Source: Candidatus Thorarchaeota archaeon (GTDB lineage Archaea > Asgardarchaeota > Thorarchaeia > Thorarchaeales > Thorarchaeaceae). Taken from it: 15,490 nucleotides of DNA. Below, one piece after another: positions 1 to 7,102 of this stretch (the first letter of the stretch is position 1; every line of letters starts with the position of its first letter). The stretch spans positions 1 through 15,490 of the forward strand of contig JAEOST010000069.1 of NCBI GenBank assembly GCA_016840245.1, read 5' to 3'. The notes under the pieces are model-generated. The model did not search any database. It saw nothing but the letters and a program-made list of their open reading frames with translations, and was not told where the DNA came from. A program made the translations under genes and the position numbers.

Positions 1-273
1 ACCTTTGTATGTCCGACGCATCATTGTACCATTGACTTTGACTTCCGTGTTGCGCATACCTCGTTCCTTAAAGAAAGTCTTCAGAGCAGTAGCAATAGGA
101 ATTAGTACACCACCAGGTAGTCGGCGTTCCAACAGCTCTGGACAGCAATTACACTCAAGCTCTATTATCGTATTCTCATAGTCTACAAATACCTCTACAG
201 GTATCTTCAACTTAGACCCTCGCCCTTGCTTGAGTTGGAGGTCGAATCCGCCGAGACGCTTCATGTTCTTCAT
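1..273 (-). CDS. Partial unknown protein, N-terminal 91 residues
   Basis: An open frame runs leftward from ATG at 273-271 to the window edge without a stop, giving the first 91 residues of a protein that continues outside. It begins MKNMKRLGGFDLQLKQGRGS, contains an ECNCCPELLERR segment with a C-x-C-C cluster at about residues 43-46, and has many basic residues with alternating hydrophobic stretches. I do not recognise the family. There is no signal peptide or membrane helix, so it is probably cytoplasmic. A TTTTAT box lies about 24 bases upstream of the ATG, so the transcript may be leaderless; no Shine-Dalgarno site is visible. A second ATG at 264-262 is possible. The frame is also open upstream of 273 but has no good start there. 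It follows the terminator of the protease gene on the same strand, so it is probably transcribed separately. Confidence 0.6.
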   Translation of the reverse strand, partial: MKNMKRLGGFDLQLKQGRGSKLKIPVEVFVDYENTIIELECNCCPELLERRLPGGVLIPIATALKTFFKERGMRNTEVKVNGTMMRRTYKG

Positions 274-290
274 TCTGTTACGTGAAGTCG

Positions 291-300
291 CACATAAAAG
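291..300 (-). promoter_or_regulatory. TATA-like box of the left-edge gene
   Basis: Reading the minus strand, CTTTTATGTG lies here. Its TTTTAT core is centred about 24-26 bases before the ATG at 273. That is the spacing expected of an archaeal TATA box to a transcript starting at or next to the start codon, so the mRNA may be leaderless. Prediction by eye only. Confidence 0.35.
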
Positions 301-330
301 TCCTCTCTGAATGAAACAATTATCAATGAA

Positions 331-366
331 AACAAAAAGAGAGGGAGAGGCCGAGTTGACTCGGCC
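331..366 (-). terminator. Hairpin plus T-tract terminator of the S8 protease
   Basis: On the minus strand, 7 bases past the protease stop codon, there is a perfect hairpin: GGCCGAG, loop TCAA, CTCGGCC (positions 366-349). An about 10-base pyrimidine spacer follows, then TTTTTGTTTT (about 338-329). The T-tract is the known archaeal termination signal. The hairpin is an addition, and it sits about 10 bases before the T-tract rather than abutting it as in bacterial terminators. Confidence 0.65.
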
Positions 367-372
367 CTATTT

Positions 373-3195
373 TCACGTCCTTCGACGACCTACCAGCACA
401 AACATGACAAGTAGTATGAGGACAATCGTGAGCATGATAGCTAGAAGTAGATAATCCGGTCCATCAGGCTCAGGCGTGGTTGTCGATGAGGTTGATGTCG
501 TAGTAGTGGGAGGTGTAGTTTCTGTAGTAGGTGTTGTGGGCGTAGTTGATGTAGTTGTTGTAGGTCCGGTGGTTCCTGTTGTAGGTGTAGTTGTAACCGT
601 AGTTGTTGTCACAGATGTCGTTACCGTTCCATTAGTTGTTGTAGTACTACTAGTTGATGTGGTGGTTGTTGTGGTTGGTGTTGTAGTGGTTGTTGTGGTT
701 GGTGTTGTGGTGGTTGTTGTGATGAGTGCACTGATGGTGAAGTTATACTCAGGACTTGTAGCCCAGTTATTCAAGGTATCATTTGCGTAGAACATGTACG
801 TGATATTAGTCCCAGCAATGTGAGCAGGAATATAGTAACTATAGTGTCCCACATCAAACAGCATTGTTGAATTATACCATGACGTTGTATTGCTCCATGA
901 TAGAATAACTGTATCAACACCCGATTCATCAGTCACAGTGACATTTATCCAAGTGTCCAATGTTTCCTGTGGTGTCGGTGGTATCAACACTGGTATTCCA
1001 ATTATGGGACCTGTTGTGTCTGGTAGAAGTTGCTCATGTGCAGCCGATACATTCAGCTTACCGTAGCCCCAATCAATATTGGGAACATTCGCTGTGTAGA
1101 CATCCTCTCTAGCAGTTGAAGTAAGGAGAGACCCCATTTCAGTCCCGATGCTAGAATTGTATTGAAGAAGTACTGCTGCTGCACCTGCAACATGAGGACC
1201 AGATGCACTTGTTCCACTGAATAGTCTGTAACCTCCGAATCTTGGCGTAATAGTAAGTGCGCCAAATCCAGCGTACCAGTTACCCCAAGCTGAAGCATTT
1301 GACCAGTCGGAGATGATATCATACCCACCTGGAGCTGCTACACCCTGCTTCAGGGTTCCATCAATTCTTGGTCCACGAGATGAAAAGCCAGCCAAATCAA
1401 AAATAGCATCAGGTCCAGTCCATGTTGACTGCACAAGGTCACGAGTCCGATAACTTGCCACACTAACGGCTAAATCTGCCGTTGAAGGCCAAGTTATCTC
1501 AAATTCATCTACAACTCTACTCTTCCAAATGGAACCCCCAGTCCATGAACTCTTATCATCAGAGATGTAAGCATGAAATATTGTCGAGGCGGGAGCTGTG
1601 ACGTTGAATGAATGCCATGGGGCGACAGTTGTTGGAGGTAACGTTCCTGTGATACGTATAGCTAGCATATTGGTAAAACGAGCTGATCCAGAGATGAACG
1701 ATTCCACAAGAACGGTGTATCCGCCACCCATTATTAGAGGTTCAGCGAACCAGTTCCATTCTCCAAGCCCAGGATGTAGATACACGGTTTGCAATGGTCC
1801 ACCCATCCAGAAGATGACACTGAAATTACATGCATTGAAATCAGTGTTGTTAACTGATAGAACTGTCATGTAAACGGTTTCAATATCTTGAGTTATGTAC
1901 TCACCTTCTGTTGGAGGTCCTCCTGGAGGAGGAATACTGAAGTCAGCGGTAAGGGGTGTATCTGCAGTTGCACTTAGCAGAGCGTGTTTGTCCTTTCCAC
2001 CTAAGTTTCCACTTGGCGCTATAACAGGAACACCCTGACTCACAACATAATCAACCATCGCTTCTGTAGTAGAACTTCCGTCTAGATAGTGATAAGTCCA
2101 AGATCCAATCTCGATCAGGATTACATCAGCACCATGGTCGTAAGCCCAAACAAGCCCCTCCTCAACTGTGAGATATGAACCGGTTGCCCCAAGTACTCGT
2201 ATCATCATCAGCTCAGCACCAGGTGCAGCACCAACATATTCTCTGTGGCCCAACTGTCCACCTAGTAGGACTCCAGCAACTGCAGTTCCGTGACCGTCAG
2301 TATCTACATGTACGCTTGTAGTTAGGTTGAAACCTCGTTGCCAGACTTGGGTCATGGAAGTATTCTTTTCCACAATGTATCTTGTTTTAGGCGTGTTTAA
2401 TCGAATCACTTGCTCAGTGCTATCTAGCTGACCATTATCATTAGTGTCATTTACTACAAAGAAAGGCTCTCCAATTTGGGGAATGCCATTTTGGGTAATG
2501 CTATCTGCCCAGAGCCAATCTGTCTTTGCATCAAATACACCATCAGCATCATTATCTATGAACCTAAGTTCCTCATCTGATGTTGCCATTCCACTATCAT
2601 CTAGATCAATAGCATCTGTCTGATTCTCAACAATGTTATCTCCATCATCAAGCCAGTCATAAACCCCTCCATCAGCAAACCAGAGATCTGGATGCCTCCA
2701 ATCAACGCCAGTATCAAGGTCAGCGATCAATAATCCTTCACCGGTGAGTGGAAGTCCCATACCATCCAATTGAGTCCAGACATCGTCAATTTCAATCTCT
2801 GGCATTGATAAATCACGAGTTGATTCTAGAGTTTGCGTGGAAGTCTGAACTTCGATAGTCGATACAATATCAGAACGTGATAATTCGGTAAGACTATCTG
2901 GGTTTCCATTGAGAAGATAGTATGGTCCCAGATTGCTCTCTTCAGGACTACCAAAGCTGAACTCAATACCAAGAGAATCAAGCAGAACAAGTTGCTCCCC
3001 AATAAGAGGTTCATTGAAAGTAACAACAACTGGAATTGAATCACCAAAAGTTTCAGTTAGTGCGTTGAAATTTATTTCACGTGTCTTTTCTGATCGATTT
3101 GCTTCTATTACTGGAGTATTCTCCTTTGTAAGTGGCACAACGGGTATCATAACTAAGGTAAGGATTAGCAGCGTGCATAACGCAATCCGTTTCAT
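373..3195 (-). CDS. Membrane-tethered subtilisin-family (S8) serine protease
   Basis: A 940-residue extracellular endopeptidase. Order of parts: a signal peptide at about 4-22; a probable propeptide/inhibitor-like segment at about 40-125; a subtilisin domain with catalytic Asp161 (DTGVD), His302 (DGHGTAVAG), oxyanion Asn397 (SGN) and Ser663 (GTSASGPHVAG); a beta-rich domain at about 728-822; a Thr/Pro/Ser stalk at about 826-908; one membrane helix at about 914-935; and a short GRRRT cytoplasmic tail. The catalytic domain carries two large insertions. The one between Asp and His has calcium-loop-like motifs, the clearest being the EF-hand loop at 250-261 (DTNDNGQLDSTE). The one between Asn397 and Ser663 is about 266 residues and appears beta-rich. 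Many N-x-S/T sequons suggest glycosylation. The start is fixed by a strong Shine-Dalgarno site, AGAGGAGGAGC (3211-3201), 5-6 bases before the ATG. All catalytic residues are present, so it should be active at the cell surface. The substrate is unknown. Confidence 0.93.
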   Translation of the reverse strand: MKRIALCTLLILTLVMIPVVPLTKENTPVIEANRSEKTREINFNALTETFGDSIPVVVTFNEPLIGEQLVLLDSLGIEFSFGSPEESNLGPYYLLNGNPDSLTELSRSDIVSTIEVQTSTQTLESTRDLSMPEIEIDDVWTQLDGMGLPLTGEGLLIADLDTGVDWRHPDLWFADGGVYDWLDDGDNIVENQTDAIDLDDSGMATSDEELRFIDNDADGVFDAKTDWLWADSITQNGIPQIGEPFFVVNDTNDNGQLDSTEQVIRLNTPKTRYIVEKNTSMTQVWQRGFNLTTSVHVDTDGHGTAVAGVLLGGQLGHREYVGAAPGAELMMIRVLGATGSYLTVEEGLVWAYDHGADVILIEIGSWTYHYLDGSSTTEAMVDYVVSQGVPVIAPSGNLGGKDKHALLSATADTPLTADFSIPPPGGPPTEGEYITQDIETVYMTVLSVNNTDFNACNFSVIFWMGGPLQTVYLHPGLGEWNWFAEPLIMGGGYTVLVESFISGSARFTNMLAIRITGTLPPTTVAPWHSFNVTAPASTIFHAYISDDKSSWTGGSIWKSRVVDEFEITWPSTADLAVSVASYRTRDLVQSTWTGPDAIFDLAGFSSRGPRIDGTLKQGVAAPGGYDIISDWSNASAWGNWYAGFGALTITPRFGGYRLFSGTSASGPHVAGAAAVLLQYNSSIGTEMGSLLTSTAREDVYTANVPNIDWGYGKLNVSAAHEQLLPDTTGPIIGIPVLIPPTPQETLDTWINVTVTDESGVDTVILSWSNTTSWYNSTMLFDVGHYSYYIPAHIAGTNITYMFYANDTLNNWATSPEYNFTISALITTTTTTPTTTTTTTPTTTTTTSTSSTTTTNGTVTTSVTTTTVTTTPTTGTTGPTTTTSTTPTTPTTETTPPTTTTSTSSTTTPEPDGPDYLLLAIMLTIVLILLVMFVLVGRRRT
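662..721 (-). repeat. 24-bp tandem repeat in the protease Thr stalk
   Basis: About 2.5 copies of a 24-base unit lie at 662-685, 686-709 and 710-721. The first two copies differ only at their last base. On the coding strand the unit encodes a run of Thr with one Pro, so copy-number change would alter stalk length in frame by 8 residues. Such repeats are prone to slippage. Confidence 0.8.
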
Positions 3196-3304
3196 TTGTG
3201 GCTCCTCCTCTGGGTCATGTTCATATATCTGAGAGACCCTTCGAATACTGATACAGAAATATTGCAGTAAAATCCTATTAAGTTATTCAGACATGCAATT
3301 TGAC

Positions 3305-4717
3305 CTATTCGTCATCATCTTCTAACCCAATATCTTCATTGAATTGATTAGTCGAAGGAGTATTGCTAACAATGCCTAGCTCAGGTTCAGGGGGTATCTC
3401 AACTCTAGCGTACATCCCTGGCTCCTCGTCATCACGAGTCAACTTCTGTCCCTCATATAACGATGTGCCACCACCAACTAGATAGGAAATACAAACACAG
3501 ATTGCCAAAGGTATAACTAATTCAAATGAATGGCTCATTTCAAGCATCAGTATCATTGTTGCAACCGGTGTATTCGTTGTAGCTGCAAGCACGGCAGCCA
3601 TTCCTAATACAACAAAGACGGGTTGATTCGCTGGACTGAACAGCTCAGCAAAGATTGCCCCTAGAGCAGCGCCTACAAAAATCGATGAGGCAAGGACTCC
3701 ACCTGAAACTCTGCCAGCCACAACAAAGGAGGAAGCAAACAGCTTACCGATTAACAGAACCAGTAGAATACCAATTGGGATTGTCGAAGTAGCTATTGCA
3801 TTGATAGTTTCATAACCTAGACCAGAAACAGTTAGGTCAGGATAGACAGTGGGATCAACAGTCAATGCAATGATGAATAGAACAATGCAGGCTAGTAATG
3901 CCCCAGCAACTGGATCTGCCCAATCAGGTAAACGGATTCGGAAAAAATTTCGAGTGACCATTAATACAACTGAGAAGACGATTGAAATAAGTCCCGCCAA
4001 TATTGAGAAGATAACAAAGAGAGGAATAATCTCCAAACTAAACACGAAGCTTGCATTGAAAGTGAATAAAGGATGAATTCCCATTGCTAGAATGAACACA
4101 ATGTAGGATGTGATCGATGCGAGGACTGTAGGTACAAAGTATCCTAAGCGGGCATCTCTCTTATACGGGGCTTCGGTCGCAAAGAGAGCTCCCCCTAGCG
4201 GTGCTTTATATATTCCAGCAGTTGCTGCAGCAGATCCCATCATAATGAAAACGCGAAGGTGTGGAGGATCATCATAACCAAAGACACGTCCAAGATGATT
4301 ACCCAGTGCAGCTCCAATCAATACAGCAGGACCTTCTCTACCAACTGGATTGCCTGTACCAATTGACACAGAGGTAGCTGCTAATTTTGTGATTGCAGTT
4401 CGAGCTTTAAGTTCACCCGGATGATGAGTCATCTCAATAGCTTTGGAAATACCACTCCCCTCAATCTCACGAGCTCCAACATAGATGAATAGACCAGAGA
4501 AGATTCCACCTATGATTGGCGCGAGATACACAGGAATAAACGAGAACGCAGTTATGGACATGTCAATAAGAACTTGGAAAGCAATCATGAAAAGCCCACA
4601 GACAACACCAATCAATATTGAAGCAGGAACGTAGAGCCGATAGAAGTGTGAGAAGTGTGAGAAATGAAAGAGCTCCCGTAAGGGCTTTGGCTCCTCGGCC
4701 ACGCGTTCCTTGTTCAT
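3305..4717 (-). CDS. CLC-family chloride channel/transporter
   Basis: A 470-residue polytopic inner-membrane protein of the voltage-gated chloride channel family, moving Cl- or similar anions across the membrane. The family signatures are in order: GSGIS (87-91, usually GSGIP), GREGP (126-130) with the gating glutamate Glu128, SGGVLASSIFVGAALG (338-353), and a final GGGTSLY in which Tyr421 matches the anion-coordinating Tyr445 of the E. coli protein. The residue matching the proton glutamate (E. coli Glu203) is Ala183, in the segment LFATEAPYKR. That argues for a passive channel or an uncoupled transporter rather than a standard H+/Cl- antiporter. There are no CBS domains; the C-terminus is a short acidic tail (EDIGLEDDDE). 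The ATG at 4717 follows GGTG by about 9 bases. The gene is divergent from a winged-helix gene, with dyad-rich DNA between them that may control it. Confidence 0.93.
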   Translation of the reverse strand: MNKERVAEEPKPLRELFHFSHFSHFYRLYVPASILIGVVCGLFMIAFQVLIDMSITAFSFIPVYLAPIIGGIFSGLFIYVGAREIEGSGISKAIEMTHHPGELKARTAITKLAATSVSIGTGNPVGREGPAVLIGAALGNHLGRVFGYDDPPHLRVFIMMGSAAATAGIYKAPLGGALFATEAPYKRDARLGYFVPTVLASITSYIVFILAMGIHPLFTFNASFVFSLEIIPLFVIFSILAGLISIVFSVVLMVTRNFFRIRLPDWADPVAGALLACIVLFIIALTVDPTVYPDLTVSGLGYETINAIATSTIPIGILLVLLIGKLFASSFVVAGRVSGGVLASSIFVGAALGAIFAELFSPANQPVFVVLGMAAVLAATTNTPVATMILMLEMSHSFELVIPLAICVCISYLVGGGTSLYEGQKLTRDDEEPGMYARVEIPPEPELGIVSNTPSTNQFNEDIGLEDDDE

Positions 4718-4730
4718 TGTTTAGCACACC

Positions 4731-4748
4731 AGTGTCAGACACTCTGAC
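4731..4748. promoter_or_regulatory. Overlapping palindromes at the CLC transcription start
   Basis: Two perfect inverted repeats overlap. AGTGTC-A-GACACT occupies 4731-4743 and GTCAGA-CAC-TCTGAC occupies 4734-4748. They lie 14 bases and more upstream of the CLC ATG, where transcription from the TATA box at 4758-4767 should begin. A regulator bound here would block initiation. Operator function is inferred from position and symmetry. Confidence 0.45.
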
Positions 4749-4757
4749 CTCCATTTC

Positions 4758-4767
4758 TATATTAAAC
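4758..4767 (-). promoter_or_regulatory. TATA box of the CLC gene
   Basis: The minus strand reads TTTAATATAG. A start about 26 bases downstream would fall near 4736 and leave a leader of about 20 bases before the ATG at 4717. Prediction from sequence and spacing only. Confidence 0.4.
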
Positions 4768-4772
4768 TGATT

Positions 4773-4812
4773 CATGATAAACAACTTATCGTTATACATC
4801 AAACTTATCATG
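4773..4812. promoter_or_regulatory. Inverted and direct repeats around the wHTH promoter
   Basis: CATGATAA (4773-4780) is matched exactly by its reverse complement TTATCATG (4805-4812). Within this span GATAA-ACAAC-TTATC (4776-4790) forms a smaller dyad, and AACTTATC occurs twice (4783-4790 and 4802-4809), 19 bases apart. The TATA-like TTATAC (4792-4797) lies between the arms. Its start would fall near 4820, leaving room for the ribosome site AGAGGTC (4828-4834) before the TTG start at 4844. This is a good candidate autoregulatory operator of the adjacent wHTH gene. No binding has been shown. Confidence 0.5.
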
Positions 4813-4843
4813 CAATCAGGCCTATCCAGAGGTCGAGAACACC

Positions 4844-5317
4844 TTGCCAGATGACCCTGAAGATGAAGCTGAAGTGGACCCGCAACTTACACTTGAAGAG
4901 GTTCAAGATAGGCTTGAGGAGATATCTTCTAGATTAGCCCGGGTTGAAACATTGATTGAGAGATTGGGTCCAGGACTTGATGAGGTTTCAGAGTCTGCAA
5001 AGGTGATCCGTGAGGGTTTTGAGTTCTACGATAGTATGGTTCGACTGATGTCCAAATTTACCAAATCCGAACGTCTCGAAACACGATATGGTGACCTCAA
5101 GAAAGATGACATAAGTTGGAGAATCATCCAAATACTGGACAACTCTCGTCCTCTCAATATCAGTCAAATCACAGCAGCAGTGAGAGCTGAGAGGGGAACA
5201 GCATCCAGAAGAATCGTGCGAGAGCGTGTCAAGTCACTAGTTGATAGGGGTGTTCTTGTAGTTATCGAAGACGAGGATGACAGGGCACGGTATTTTGCAC
5301 TTGTCAAGCAGACTTAA
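4844..5317 (+). CDS. Coiled-coil winged-helix DNA-binding protein
   Basis: A 157-residue cytoplasmic protein. It has an acidic N-terminus, a predicted coiled coil at about 15-55 (LTLEEVQDRLEEISSRLARV, then LIERL), an amphipathic linker, and a C-terminal winged helix-turn-helix at about 87-155. In that domain ISWRIIQILDNSRPLNISQI is the first helix pair, about 118-136 (TASRRIVRERVKSLVDRGVL) the recognition helix and the following turn, and VVIEDEDDRARYFAL the wing. It is probably a transcription regulator that dimerises through the coiled coil; the ligand and target are not visible. The start is TTG at 4844, chosen because AGAGGTC (4828-4834) lies about 9 bases upstream; the only nearby upstream ATG (4810) is in another frame. 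The gene is divergent from the CLC gene, and the repeats between them suggest autoregulation and possibly control of CLC. No exact family could be assigned. Confidence 0.75.
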   Translation: MPDDPEDEAEVDPQLTLEEVQDRLEEISSRLARVETLIERLGPGLDEVSESAKVIREGFEFYDSMVRLMSKFTKSERLETRYGDLKKDDISWRIIQILDNSRPLNISQITAAVRAERGTASRRIVRERVKSLVDRGVLVVIEDEDDRARYFALVKQT

Positions 5318-5385
5318 TCAGTATGATTTATTTGTTCAAAAGATGAAGGAATTAGTGATTCTGTGGTAGAATCAGGTGAGGAAAT

Positions 5386-6966
5386 ATGAGCAGCTCTGGT
5401 AATAGAGGTTTACTCGCAGTATTTGTCGTTATCATTATTGTCATTGGAATAGGTGCTGGATACGCACTCATAATGTTCGGAGGATTGCCAACTACAACTA
5501 CTACGAATACAACCACAACATCATCAACAACAACCACAACATCATCAACAACTACCACATCTGTTCCAACGACAACTTGGACGACAGATACCTATTCTAC
5601 AAGTTGGACAGGTTCAACTAGTGTTTATACCACTACAACGACAACAACTACAGTAGTAACTAGAATTTTGACGGTACTTACGAGGTTTGATGTAGTAGTT
5701 CGCAACATATTTGAAACCGCATTTCTTGCAAGCGACTTCGCTGTCGAGAATAGTATTGTTGAAATAAGTTGGAAAACTCCCCAGGCAGAGTACTGGGATG
5801 AAATTATTGATCTAGGACAGGCTGATGTATGCTGGGGAGGAGGACAGATGCTCTTTGAGGATCTGAGCACGGATGACCTTCTTACCCCATTAAACAGTAC
5901 AAAGATGATTGAGGTTTCAGACCGCTTGAATTCCACAATTGCAGGAGCTGAACTATTTGGTTATGACGAGAATAATGATACAATCTGGATGGGATCAGCC
6001 CTCTCATCTTTCGGATACACGGTGAACCATCAATTTCTAGATGATAATAGTTTCCCAACACCTCAGACGTGGGATGATTTGGGTGATTCAACCTATGGAA
6101 GTTTCCTACCAGCAATTCCTGCAATAGCAATGGGAAATGCTCCAGATACAACCTCTAATACCCGAATCTATCAGATAATTTCAGATGTCTATGGATGGGA
6201 AGAAGGTTGGGATTTACTCACTAGAATGGCGGGTAGTGCAAATATCTATGGAGGTTCAGTAGAAACACAAATGGCCTGTGAAAATGGAGATGTTGGTGTA
6301 TCCATGTCCATTGATTTCTACGGTTCTCGAAGTCAATTACGCAATCCAGATTGTGAGTATATTGTACCTCAGAATGAAACCATCATTGAGGCAGAACCAA
6401 TTGGAATTGCTGCAACAAGTGTTAACAAGGACTTGGCAGAAGGATTCATTGACTTTGTGTTATCTCCCTTTGGGCAATCGCAGTGGTTGGAAGATGATAT
6501 TCGTCGTTTGCCGGTTCTCACTGAGGCGTTCACACAACCACTTGGAATTGCTAATCCAGATATGTACGAGATGTTCAATCAGACCATAACCTCGAATCCA
6601 ATAGAGTTCAACTATACATTACAATCTCTGACTTATTATTCATTCATCAACTATTTTGAATCTGTACTGACAAATTCACACATCGAGCTAGTAAATTGCT
6701 GGAAAGAAGTCGTGGATGCCTTCAATGATGCCTTGATTAATGCTACAGAATTCGAATACTTTGCAAATAAGATGTCAATGCCGGTAGAGATTACAGATCC
6801 ATATTCGTTGGAAAACCGTACGTTCACAGTTGACTATGCCATTGAGATAAACAATGATATATTCAATGACCCGACATATGCAAACCAAGTCACTACAAGA
6901 TGGATAAATGCAGCTAGACTTCAATACCAAGAGGTTCTAGCTGAACTGCAGGCATACATTGCATAA
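5386..6966 (+). CDS. N-terminally anchored extracellular solute-binding protein
   Basis: A 526-residue protein resembling the substrate-binding subunits of ABC importers of the iron/thiamine/polyamine (SBP_bac) type. One uncleaved-looking membrane helix lies at about 9-31, followed by a Thr/Ser stalk at about 36-90. The binding domain begins at about 94 (ILTVLTRFDVVVRNIFETAF). Family-like segments include TPQTWDDLGDSTYGSF (225-240), the acidic GWEEGWDLL region (270-278), and LAEGFIDFVLSPFGQ (350-364), which matches the usual fidFvlSpeGQ motif. It should sit outside the membrane and capture a small solute; the ligand cannot be read from sequence. No permease or ATPase gene is adjacent, so it either works with a transporter encoded elsewhere or acts as a sensor or scavenger. 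The ATG is set by AGGTGAGG (5374-5381), 4-6 bases upstream. A TATA-like TGATTTATTT at 5324-5333 may drive it. Confidence 0.85.
   Translation: MSSSGNRGLLAVFVVIIIVIGIGAGYALIMFGGLPTTTTTNTTTTSSTTTTTSSTTTTSVPTTTWTTDTYSTSWTGSTSVYTTTTTTTTVVTRILTVLTRFDVVVRNIFETAFLASDFAVENSIVEISWKTPQAEYWDEIIDLGQADVCWGGGQMLFEDLSTDDLLTPLNSTKMIEVSDRLNSTIAGAELFGYDENNDTIWMGSALSSFGYTVNHQFLDDNSFPTPQTWDDLGDSTYGSFLPAIPAIAMGNAPDTTSNTRIYQIISDVYGWEEGWDLLTRMAGSANIYGGSVETQMACENGDVGVSMSIDFYGSRSQLRNPDCEYIVPQNETIIEAEPIGIAATSVNKDLAEGFIDFVLSPFGQSQWLEDDIRRLPVLTEAFTQPLGIANPDMYEMFNQTITSNPIEFNYTLQSLTYYSFINYFESVLTNSHIELVNCWKEVVDAFNDALINATEFEYFANKMSMPVEITDPYSLENRTFTVDYAIEINNDIFNDPTYANQVTTRWINAARLQYQEVLAELQAYIA
5509..5550 (+). repeat. Perfect 21-bp tandem duplication in the stalk
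   Basis: The 21-base unit at 5509-5529 is repeated exactly at 5530-5550. It encodes Thr/Ser residues in the stalk of the binding protein. The perfect identity suggests a recent in-frame duplication by slippage. Confidence 0.8.
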
Positions 6967-6976
6967 CTACATGTAG
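6967..6976. other. Perfect palindrome just after the binding-protein stop
   Basis: CTACATGTAG is a perfect 10-base palindrome that starts directly after the TAA at 6964-6966. There is no T-tract behind it, so it is not a convincing terminator. It may be a protein-binding site or chance. Confidence 0.3.
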
Positions 6977-7013
6977 ATAGGAGATGGGAACTAGCTAACA
7001 GAGGGAATGAAAT

Positions 7014-7076
7014 GTGACCAGTTCCCTGAAACCAAGTGGTCACTTTTGCCCACAACCAGTATATGTAGTGACCAGT
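7014..7076. promoter_or_regulatory. GTGACCA repeats flanking a TATA box (candidate operator)
   Basis: GTGACCAGT occurs at 7014-7022 and again at 7068-7076, 54 bases apart, and the inverted core TGGTCAC lies at 7037-7043. A fourth partial copy, ACCAGT (7055-7060), abuts the TATA box at 7059-7065. Three copies of a 7-mer in both orientations in a 63-base noncoding stretch, bracketing a core promoter, is the expected layout of a regulator-binding array. The binding protein is unknown, and function is inferred from position and repetition. Confidence 0.5.
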
Positions 7077-7095
7077 CTAAGTATATCTTGGTGAT
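7059..7095 (+). promoter_or_regulatory. Promoter and ribosome site of the small gene pair
   Basis: AGTATAT (7059-7065) is a TATA-like box. A start about 26 bases on, near 7088, gives a leader of about 15 bases that contains GGTGAT (7090-7095), complementary to the 3' end of archaeal 16S rRNA and 7 bases before ATG 7103. A second AGTATAT at 7080-7086 is too close to that ATG to serve it. This fit decides the start at 7103 rather than further upstream. Confidence 0.55.
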
Positions 7096-7102
7096 AACAA
7101 TC

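Noticed and set aside
662..721. Short tandem repeats as a possible CRISPR array
   Set aside because: There are no spacers; units abut directly and lie in frame within the Thr stalk of a protein.
476..790. Val-rich open frame on the plus strand opposite the protease stalk
   Set aside because: It is the antisense of the Thr-codon run; Thr codons reversed read as Val/Gly. It has no ribosome site and no composition of a real protein.
3221..3230. TATATGA-like sequence as the TATA box of the S8 protease
   Set aside because: A start 26 bases downstream would fall within the Shine-Dalgarno site (3201-3211), leaving it out of the mRNA. Alternatives near 3259 or 3280 are possible but not distinctive.
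5352..5936. Val-rich minus-strand frames opposite the binding-protein stalk
   Set aside because: Same artefact: antisense of ACA/ACT/ACC repeats within a clearly coding plus-strand gene.
7007..7102. Upstream ATG at 7007 as the start of the first small gene
   Set aside because: The extra 32 residues overlap the TATA box and GTGACCA repeats and are unlike the rest of the protein, while ATG 7103 has GGTGAT at ideal spacing.
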